NCBI RefSeq assembly: GCF_028453695.1
Contig: NC_135772.1
Location: forward strand, 1,302,001 to 1,366,000
Source: Augochlora pura
Taxonomy: Eukaryota > Arthropoda > Insecta > Hymenoptera > Halictidae
Length of the DNA stretch: 64,000 nt
Direction: 5' to 3'
In this document: positions 56,561 through 64,000 of the stretch, piece by piece
Numbering within the stretch: the stretch's first letter is position 1
Layout of the letters: each line of letters starts with the position of its first letter
Notes under the pieces: generated by a model
The model's database searches: none
Told to the model about the DNA's origin: nothing
The model's input: the letters and a program-made list of their open reading frames with translations, nothing else
Position numbers and translations under genes: made by a program

Positions 56561-56574
56561 TAACAATCCGAAAT

Positions 56575-56872
56575 TGGGGATACCTGGAATCATTTCAAGC
56601 AACTTTTTCCTTTGCAACAATTTTCTCCGTGGCATCCTTAACGAATTATTAACGAGAAACATTGACCAATAAGGGGCAAGTATCGCCGACGCGAGGCGGT
56701 TGAGCCAATGAGCGAACCTTGGCTTTCATTACCCGTTGGTTCGATCGTTTGACACCGGCAGAGCTCGCATCTCATTGGTCAATGTTTTTCGTTAACAACT
56801 TGGTAACGACGCCTCGGATCAAATTGTTGCAAAAGAAAATGTTGCTTGCAATAATTTCAGGCGTTCCCCATT
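56575..56872. mobile_element. hairpin MITE with CCAAT boxes (family B)
   Basis: Inverted arms of about 100 bases: left TTGGGGATACCTGGAATCAT, CAAGCAACTTTTTCCTTTGC and CATTGACCAAT; right is its diverged complement, ending GGCGTTCCCCATT. The middle holds GAGCCAATGAG. Related to 52489-52869 by AACTTTTTCCTTTGC and the CCAAT motifs. The frame 56719-57273 starts in the MITE and is not a gene. Confidence 0.82.
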
Positions 56873-57087
56873 TACAGATTGTTTGTCTTTTTTGGGACAA
56901 ACTGTATGCGTGGATTGTATTAAATGGAGGACCGGAATTTAGTGGCGAAAAAACTTGTATATTCAGCCTCGTACTATTTACACCTTTGCGAAGGAGGTCC
57001 GCGGTCCTCGAATTCTATTCCACCTCCGACGTTCGAAAAAATGTTGTCTCTCGAGGTAAACTGCTACCCCTCCCGCGCATTTCTAAT

Positions 57088-57135
57088 ACTCGCCGATTGG
57101 TTTTCCATGATTTTGGCAATAACCAATCGGCGAGT
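57088..57135. repeat. perfect 15-base stem palindrome with CCAAT boxes
   Basis: ACTCGCCGATTGGTT (57088-57102) and its exact complement AACCAATCGGCGAGT (57121-57135) with 18 bases between. Beside MITE family B and carrying the same CCAAT box in both arms. Confidence 0.9.
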
Positions 57136-57630
57136 CTGTTTCGAGAAAGCGCCCTTCTTTCGCGCCTCGGCGCGTCCTTTTGGGAAGTTGCTGGTATATG
57201 GAAGGTGGGCGGCGATATTTTAACAAAGACGGGACATTCCTCCAGGTGTGATCACGGCTGGCCACCGTTGTAAACTAACATGGGACTCACCCTTCGGAAC
57301 TTTCCTTTTTTTATGATGCATCTTGGCTATCGAGGCCGAAAGAAGCGAAATCCTAAAGTTAAGCAATAAAGTATGCTTTATCTCGGTAGGACGAGTAATT
57401 TAAATCTAAATTGCATGTCAGATGTTAGTTAGAAGTTCTAAGCTTAAAAATAGAAGGCTAACTGCGTTCGTGTCATGAAGAATGTTAGTAACAACTGTGC
57501 AGCACAGGGCGAAACTGCGACGCGGCGCGTCGATTTCTACGCTCGGTTGACTTTGCTCCTAGAACGTATCAAACCGGGAGCTCCGAATGGTTTAAATCCG
57601 CCGAGAGCTTTACGGTTGAGGGGAGCTCCA
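57136..57630. other. no recognised gene
   Basis: GC-moderate to AT-rich; no supported feature. Confidence 0.3.
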
Positions 57631-57766
57631 TCCCCCTTCTTTCTCTATCTATCTCTATCTATCTCTATCTATCTCTATCTATCTCTTGCTTTCTTCTCCT
57701 TCTAGCTTTCTTCTCTCGCTCTCTCACTTTCTTCTCTTTCTGGCTTTCTTCTCTCTCTGGATTTCT

Positions 57767-57800
<34 letters not shown>

Positions 57801-57858
57801 TCTTCTCTCTCTGGATTTCTTCTCTCTCCGGCTTTCGTCTCTCTCTCTCTTTTTATTT
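57631..57858. repeat. (CTAT)n then CT-rich minisatellite
   Basis: CTATCTCTATCTAT at 57641-57685, then TTTCTTCTCTCTCTGG(A/C)TTTC units of about 25-30 bases. Confidence 0.9.
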
Positions 57859-58265
57859 TTATCTCGACGAAGTTGCTTTTCGTGCGCCTTATCTCGGGAT
57901 GATGGCGTCTGTTACGGCTGTTTCCTTGTAAGTCTGTGTAATATCGTTGACAGGTAATTTATGTGCCTCCCGAGGAGACAAGCTTTTTCATGGTGTTCGA
58001 ATCATGAGCAGATTCTCTTGCAGCGCGCGACGCTTATTAAATATTCTTTTTATGCAGCGACGGAGGTAGATGGAGTCCTCGCAATAAAAGAAAATCGCGT
58101 TCCAACGACGACGACGACGACGACGACGGCTCTCTCCCCCCACGTCTTCTACGTAATTTTGCCGGGACGCTCTTCCTGCGATTATGAGAGCGACGATCGG
58201 CTCGCGCGTGCTACCCTAATTCGTTCGTTAGGTGGAATTATTGGACCGAAGATTGCCGACTAGGC
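57859..58265. other. GC-rich region with (ACG)n, no recognised gene
   Basis: (ACG)n at about 58107-58129. The frame 57961-58263 contains a Thr run from it and shows no domain. A donor-like CCTT|GTAAGTC near 57929 has a pyrimidine-rich stretch upstream, but the exon is unconvincing. Confidence 0.3.
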
Positions 58266-58545
58266 GAACGATTTTCTGATTTTTTTTCGGTTTCTGATTT
58301 TATTTTGGTTTCTGATTCTCTGATTTGGTTTTCTTGATCGCCGTGGATTATGGTAGTCTTGTATATGGTATAGTCTATGGTATAATTCGCTCGTTAGGTG
58401 GAATTATTGGACCGAAAAGGCTGCCGACTAGGCGAACGATTTTGATTTTATTTTGGTTTCTGATTTTCTGATTTTGTTTTCTTGATCGCCGGAGATTATG
58501 GTAGTCTTGTATATGGTATAGTCTATGGTATAGTCTTCTTCCCCT
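58219..58545. repeat. about 166-base tandem duplication
   Basis: ATTCG(T/C)TCGTTAGGTGG starts at 58219 and 58385. Both copies run through CGACTAGGCGAACGATTTT, TTCTTGATCGCCG and GGTATAGTCTATGGTATA. Confidence 0.93.
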
Positions 58546-58779
58546 GGATTTTCTTGCGACGCGTTATGTGATTTTACTCTTCGTCTTTCCGTTTGCGTTT
58601 AGGGTACCTTCGATTTGGTTGTCGCCATTTTTGAGAGTCGGTTTAACCCCTTCTAATAATTTCTTAGAAGAGAAAAAAAATTTATATTTATTCTATGTCT
58701 ACATTAGTAGAATAATATTATATGATATTATATTTTATTCATTATTTATTATCATAATCCTTACTGGACTCGACCTAAA

Positions 58780-59020
58780 CCCGTAGGGCCAAGCTCTAGC
58801 ACCAAGGGGGCAGTTTTATTTCCCGCAATTTCCATGGGACACAGCAAATATCATTATCATCCACGTCGCAGGTTTTTGGCAATAAGCTGCCGAACCACCC
58901 TCATCGGACCAGTCTCTAACTCGTCTAATTGATCAATCCAGTGCCCCTCTATTCTATAAAATCCTGGCGGAGGTTTCACCTGCGCGTTTTAGCGGAGCGA
59001 CGAAGCTCGAGGCAGAATCT
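58780..59020 (-). mobile_element. LTR-like repeat, diverged third copy
   Basis: Read on the minus strand it matches 40920-41280 in order: CGCTCCGCTAAAACGCGC, AGGATTTTATAGAATAGAGG, GGACCGATGAGGGTGG-like sequence, and GAAATAAAACTGCCCCCTT near 58815. The 43-base palindromic units are missing. Confidence 0.75.
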
Positions 59021-59039
59021 CGTCGGCCGTCGACCACGC

Positions 59040-59940
59040 GACGTTGTATTTGTTAGCGGCGACGTATTTTTTTAAGAAAATTGGAGACAGGGACGAGCGA
59101 ACGTTGCTCGGCCGTCGATGGATTCGTGGCAGGGTCTAAGGACGCGCGTGGCCCGGAGGGTGAGCGAGACTGAACTGTCCTGGCGACCGGCGACGCGACG
59201 GCTGACGACCGCGTCGGGTCTTCCAGCTGTCGAATGTCAAGGCGTCGACTGTTTATGGAAAATGTGTTCAGAGAAGGCGAGCAGCCGTCGTCGCGTCGCC
59301 GAAGAATGAGAACTCTGTTCGCGGAGGATTTGGCTACGAAGCGGGGAAGGAAGGGTTGCTTTTCGGTAAGAGGACTGCGTTGGACCGCGTGGCACTTGCC
59401 CCATAACCTCGGAGAAGAGCAGGCGTCTTGACTATTTAGCATAATTTTCTAACGTATTGTACATAGCTTCTATTTTAAAATATAAGTATAGTATTTCGCG
59501 ATCGACTGTCTCGCATCCTATTTATCTACAATTCAAACACCTTCGCTGAATATTGGGCTCCGTAGCCATTGACTCTTGAAGCCATACAGAGATTCGCAAA
59601 TGCTACCTGCGGAGGTGTACCCACCTTCACAGATTTTCCGGTCAGCCGACGCGGCGGCTTCGCCCGCGAATTTCACGGTTGCCTTGCTCTCTTGCCGGCA
59701 GGCCCGCGGGAAGATGCGCGGCGGGCGTAAAATTTTCGTATAAAAGGCTGAAGACTAAAAAAGAGAGAACCGTAAAGATTTAGTGCTGTTGAAGAAACGT
59801 GTAGTTCGATTTTACGCGCCGCGTCGTTGCGTTCGGGGATAGTTAGTGCTCGGATTTTATGCGTTCTCGAGAAAAATCGAAAAACCGTGGGAACGTTGGG
59901 AAATTTCCGGGGGAAATCGAGATTGTATGGGTTAATTTTA
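59040..59940. other. GC-rich region, no recognised gene; possible TATA box
   Basis: Frames 59053-59442 (-) and 59118-59309, 59234-59431 (+) lack known domains. GTATAAAAGGCTGAAG at about 59737 looks like a TATA box on the + strand, but no gene could be placed downstream. Confidence 0.25.
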
Positions 59941-60569
59941 GGAAATATATGCTGGGCAATATTTGTTTTTTTTTATGAGTTTTGTTGACTCTTTGAAGCG
60001 TAGGATTTTAGAGAAAATGAAGATTATGGTTGTGCTGGATGTTAGTTATTTTATGAAAGATGGAAGGAGATATTTAGTTCGATTATTTAATGTAAAATAT
60101 TAGTCAAAATGAGAAGGAATGTAATAGAATTTTGATGAGACTTAAATAGTTTAGAAGAATTTGTTATTTATTTTTTTAGCTTTAATAGTTTGCTTGGTGG
60201 GATATGTATGATCTTGCTACTTTATAGTTTCTAAATTAGTATAAATTACTAAATAACGTGGTTTTTTTATTGTAAAATTATATGATCATTTCTAATGAAT
60301 TTTAAGATAAGAAACAAACATATTGTTATGAATAATAAAGCTTTGCTATATTCTACAATGCATTTAATCACAGCATTATACATAACTTACATGTACGTCA
60401 TTGAAACACTGCAAAAGTTGGTTTATTGCATAAAGAGTAAAATGCATACTATTGCATAAAGAATAAAGAATATTTGAAACAATCTGTCACAAAGATAAAA
60501 ATGTTAAATATTAGGATTACGATATTTTTGTTTTTTTAAAAATGTCATAAGTAATACAAACGTTATAGC
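59941..60569. other. AT-rich region, no gene seen
   Basis: No supported feature. Confidence 0.35.
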
Positions 60570-60850
60570 ATATATTTTACCTATATATAAATAATATAGA
60601 TCCAAATTTATAATTATTTCTATATATATAAATATTACAGTACATATTAAATTCACACATAAACAATACAGATCTAACTTCACAAAATTTTTATATATAA
60701 ACATTACAGTATATATTATACTTATACATAAATAATATAGATCTAACTTTATAATTACTTATATATAAATATTATAGTATATACTACATTTATACACAAA
60801 TAATATACAACTACCTTTATAAACATCAACACAAAAATATATCCAAAATC
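60570..60850. repeat. about 70-base AT-rich tandem repeat, four copies
   Basis: ATAAATAATATAGATC(C/T) or a variant recurs near 60586, 60657, 60726 and 60795, each followed by TATAATTA and TATATATAAATATTA. Confidence 0.88.
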
Positions 60851-60883
60851 ATACAAACCGCAACGAAAATAAAAAAAAATTAA

Positions 60884-61179
60884 CACGTTCGTCGCCCAAA
60901 TTCGTTAATTAGAACGCATAGGATAACGTTATATTTGATACATTAAATATAAATTAATGAATAACAAATATAACAATGTATGAACTTTTAGTATTTTTAT
61001 TTTGTATATTTCGCATTTTTCGTTGCTTATTCCATTAAATTTCTGTGCTACAAATGGGATTTTCATGAATTAAATAAATAAAATTTTGAATAAGAAGAGC
61101 GTCGCCCATATTTGGGTGACGGGGCCCCCCACAGAAGCATACTTGTCACCCACATATAGGTGACGCAGCGACGAACGTG
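60884..61179. mobile_element. TTAA MITE with 12-base perfect terminal repeats (family C)
   Basis: CACGTTCGTCGC at 60884-60895 and its exact complement GCGACGAACGTG at 61168-61179, flanked by TTAA on both sides (60880-60883, 61180-61183). 296 bases, non-coding. Near the right end lie CGTCGCCCATATTTGGGTGA and GTCACCCACATATAGGTGAC, inner inverted repeats. The TTAA target fits piggyBac-type mobilisation. Confidence 0.9.
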
Positions 61180-61225
61180 TTAATGAAGCTACATCAAAAA
61201 TAAAACAAAAATACAAAAATATTCC

Positions 61226-61891
61226 TGTTAAGGTACGTACAGGTTTGCAGGTAATATTTGCGCAACCAATGTACGTCTTCGAGTGAACCCAATATTCAGC
61301 GAAGGTAATTGAAAAACTGTAGATAGGATGTGAGACAGTTGATCACCGAAAATAATACTTATATTTTAATAAGACAGAGTTTATGTACAAACAATTTGTT
61401 GAATGATCGACGGTTGACGGAATTCTGGTTTTAGCCTTGTCGCTCCGCTAAAACGTGGAGGTGGGAAACCCCTCCACAAAGACTTTATAAAAATAGAGGA
61501 GCACTGAACCGACCAATTACAGAAATTTATCAAGTGGTCCGATGGGGAATTGGTTCGGCAACCTAGCGCCAAAGAGTCGTGACGTCGTTGACAATGACGT
61601 CCGCTGTATTCCTTGGCTCTTTGCGGACGGCGGCGTTCGACGGACGAGCGTCGCTGTGGACGACGGGTATTGGAGCGCGCAGTATTTTGGGCGGATATAT
61701 CCGCCAGCCGTCCGCAACGGGTAACACGCTTGGGCGGATATATCCGCCAGCCGTCCGCAAAGGGAAACACGCTTGGGCGGATATATCCGCCAGCCGTCCG
61801 CTAAGGGTTAAAAATTGTGAGAAATAAAACTGCCGAGCCCCCTTCGTGCCCTGTACGGGGTTAGGTCACGTCGATTGCCAGGAGGACGGTA
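61226..61891 (+). mobile_element. LTR-like repeat, uninterrupted copy 2
   Basis: Matches 39713-41317 without its mariner. The empty target is AAGGTAATTGAAAAACTG at about 61302-61319. It has the TATAAAA in CTTTATAAAAATAGAGGAGC (about 61483), an AATAAA at about 61825, and three copies of the 43-base unit with GGCGGATATATCCGCC (61690-61705, 61733-61748, 61776-61791). The shared part ends at AGGAGGACGGTA. The small frames across the units are artefacts. Confidence 0.78.
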
Positions 61892-62059
61892 CGGCCACGC
61901 TAGCCTTCCCAGGTGTGTCGTCTGGTACTATTCGGCCGTACCAGTGTCATAAAGTAATCAAGTCATTAAATAAACATTAAAAATCGACTATCAAACATGG
62001 CAATAACCAAATTGACCGTAGCCAAAACCAAGATGGAAAGACGGGACGGTAGGATCGTA
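61892..62059. other. no gene seen
   Basis: Sequence following the repeat, beginning CGGCCACGCTAGCC. It may belong to the element if copy 1 is truncated here. Confidence 0.3.
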
Positions 62060-62345
62060 TATCGGGTCTTAACAATCTTAAAGAATAGTAAAAAGAAGCC
62101 ACCAACCATTTTTGCGAACTTTATGCATTAAAACACGCTATTGAAACAACCACCGCTGACCATAATAAAAACTTCTGTGGCTCCGCTATCGGATCAATCC
62201 AAAATATATGGTCAAGCGACCCTATCATCCAAGATTGTCAAAAATCTTATATCGCGTCTTAAAAATCTTAAAGAATAGTAAAAAGAAGCCACCAACCATT
62301 TTTGCGAACTTTGTGCTTCAAAGCACGCTATTGAAACAACCGGTC
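62060..62345. repeat. about 188-base tandem duplication
   Basis: ATCTTAAAGAATAGTAAAAA through GCCACCAACCATTTTTGCG and CGCTATTGAAACAACC is present at about 62078-62152 and 62266-62341. Confidence 0.92.
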
Positions 62346-63290
62346 TTAACAATTCCTAAACAATCCACCAACTACCAAACAGAAACGAAGTCGAAGAAAC
62401 CTCGTCGAGCCATTGAAAAATTCTATTTCGGATCCAGGGGGAGACGTTGAAGCGGCGGCGCGTCTCATTAGAACAGTTCGATGGACGCGAGGCGGGTTCG
62501 CGCGGCGACGAAAGGATTAACGTGAGGGGGCAGAAGCTCGAGAGGTAGGGAACCGGAATGACAGTAATAACAGACCCGTCCGTCAAAACCTGAATTCCAT
62601 GGCGGTCGCGCGCGCGGTAATCTACGGGGCAACGCCATTCACCGGGGCTACGCGCGCGCGCGCCAGTCAGTCAAGCTATTTTTTCTCGTTCCGTCGGCGC
62701 GTACGCGCGATTGGCCTCTTTCAGAATTAGGCGGGCCGGACCTTCGGCAATTTCGAAAAACCGAGCGGCGCGCACGGCCCTCTCCTGGCAGACGCTGTCC
62801 GACCGCTTTATTTTCTTTTTTCGGGGATAACAGACGCCGTGTTGCGCGGACGGCGGCGTCGTTACGCGGGCTTTCGCCGACGGTAAACTAAAATGGTCGG
62901 CCCCCCCGGCCTGTCGATCATTCCCTACGCCGGTAATGAGTCCGTTTGCCCGGGGTATTTCCGTTCCCCTGTTATCGCCCGAGCCGCGTGTCCGCCGTAC
63001 GCGGGCGCGTGACAAGCCTGTTTATTTTGGTTGCCACCGATTTTTACGAAGACCATCCGGAGATCCGACGAAAGCCATCGGAAAACGATCTACGAGAGTC
63101 GGTTTACTCTTTTAGATCGGATCTGTTTTTCTTGCGCGTTGTTTGGGAAATATAGGATCGTGTATACTTCATCGCGTAATCGACACGCTTGCCACTTATT
63201 TAACGCTTTTTATTGATAACAGTCGCTTCGCGGTACGAGCTAAAACGCGCTCGAGTGCGGTGAACTTTTTTTAGAAATTGGAAGAACGTT
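62346..63290. other. GC island, no recognised gene
   Basis: CpG-rich, with CGCGCGCGCG runs near 62608 and 62650. Frames on both strands (62671-63015 -, 62946-63155 +) without known domains. Confidence 0.35.
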
Positions 63291-63535
63291 TACATCTTGG
63301 CAACAAAGTTATTCTTCTAATTGTTTAGCTTTTAATTTTTATTCGATTTTTGTATTTTGTAGTTTTTATGTATTTATTGTCTTTATTATCTTATTTATCA
63401 GTACTAAATTAAATTGTATTGCGATGTAAGCAGTATATTATATGCTTCGTTATAATATGTACAGTGTATGTACTTAGAATTAAATAAATTGATATTTATT
63501 AAAGTATCATATATATATTTAGAGCTATTTAATAT
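63291..63535. other. AT-rich region, no gene seen
   Basis: No supported feature. Confidence 0.3.
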
Positions 63536-63539
63536 TTAA

Positions 63540-63784
63540 CCAGTTAACTGTGATTGACGAGTATACTCGTCATGGAGAAGTGGCAAAATTTCGTGTATCG
63601 ACGAGTATACTTGTCATGCGTATAAATCAGTGACCATTAGCTATTTAAATTGCAATTTTTGAGAAGAACAAAACATATTCTCAAATTTCAAGATGTTTAG
63701 AATAGTTTGAGGCTACGCCGGAATAAAACAAACAAATGGAAAATATAAGTTTGAGATGATGTCATGCGTCCCCGTATGAACTGG
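63540..63784. mobile_element. TTAA MITE-like element with inner 16-base palindromes (family D)
   Basis: TTAA (63536-63539) then CCAGTTAACTG. The right end ATGAACTGG is followed by TTGA (63785-63788), a one-base variant of TTAA, so short inverted ends AACCAGTT/AACTGGTT frame about 245 bases. Inside are GACGAGTATACTCGTC (63556-63571, a perfect palindrome) and a one-mismatch copy at 63600-63615. Confidence 0.55.
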
Positions 63785-63788
63785 TTGA

Positions 63789-64000
63789 AAAAGTTTACCA
63801 GTTCCCATAATGAATTTATTTATGTGCGATGATAACGTTTTTTCGATGTTAACCTAAAAGGGGCAAAGGCAAAAGTGAAAAAGTGGATTTATAAACTAGA
63901 AAGCTAACTCGTGAGCAGTGCAGCAACTTTGAGTTTTCGGTGATCTTGATCTTCATCTTGCTGTATCAAACCCCAAGAAGTGTGTGTCAGTGCATATCTT
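63789..64000. other. no gene seen to window end
   Basis: Short single-copy-looking sequence. Confidence 0.3.

Noticed and set aside
56719..57273. 184-residue + frame
   Set aside because: Starts within a hairpin MITE and continues through a palindrome; no known domain.
1..64000. tRNA, rRNA, conserved microRNA genes and CRISPR arrays
   Set aside because: No tRNA B-box with a fitting A-box, no rRNA segments and no familiar microRNA sequences were noticed when reading; the direct repeats are ordinary eukaryotic minisatellites. A covariance-model scan was not possible here.

Overview
This window is eukaryotic nuclear DNA from an insect. It alternates very AT-rich stretches with short CpG/GC-rich islands. 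It carries several mariner and Tc1-type transposons, TTAA-bounded miniature elements, solo LTRs and an unusually dense set of minisatellites. This mosaic, and the mariner and MITE types, suggest Hymenoptera and probably a bee. That is an inference, because no diagnostic host gene was recognised. Two runs of exactly 100 N (12297-12396 and 46518-46617) show it is a scaffold with gaps of unknown size, each set in simple or satellite-like sequence.

No long host coding sequence is present. The long open frames in GC-rich or CT-rich DNA are low-complexity or antisense artefacts. The only host-gene candidate is a split one on the + strand. A start codon with a signal-peptide-like frame lies at 13806-13873. 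A coding-like exon with a good acceptor lies at 19303-19390, and a 34-base microexon with good splice sites at 22250-22283. A possible last exon lies at 30582-30607. The splice phases agree at every junction. The product would be small and secreted, and I do not recognise it. The model is a hypothesis.

Mobile elements left to right: a decayed mariner cut by the window edge (1-767); an LTR copy at 13892-14552 and an inverted solo LTR of the same family at 29068-29765 with a GCGCG target duplication; a second mariner family at 22982-25091, split by a minisatellite; a Tc1-type non-autonomous element at 32060-33735 whose end was duplicated after insertion; a mariner at 39795-40783, of the same family as the first, inserted in an LTR-like repeat (39713-41317) whose uninterrupted sister copy lies at 61226-61891; a mariner tail at 45691-45930; a Tc1-type element at 48365-49714, also split by a minisatellite; and a mariner end at 49937-50042. 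TTAA-bounded MITEs occur at 17864, 27662, 32378, 38493, 47405-47932 (three in tandem), 60884 and 63540. Hairpin MITEs carrying CCAAT boxes occur at 52489 and 56575.

Between these lie more than twenty minisatellite or satellite arrays with units from about 11 to 175 bases. Three of them begin or sit inside transposable elements. GC islands (about 0.9-1.6, 7.2-7.9, 9.7-10.4, 13.2-13.8, 15.5-16.2, 17.0-17.4, 19.4-20.9, 22.3-22.8, 29.8-30.4, 31.5-32.0, 34.0-34.5, 36.4-37.7, 42.3-42.8, 45.0-45.7, 46.7-47.3, 48.0-48.3, 51.0-51.4, 52.0-52.4, 57.4-58.3, 59.0-59.9 and 62.4-63.3 kb) show no recognisable genes but could hold promoters or untranslated exons.
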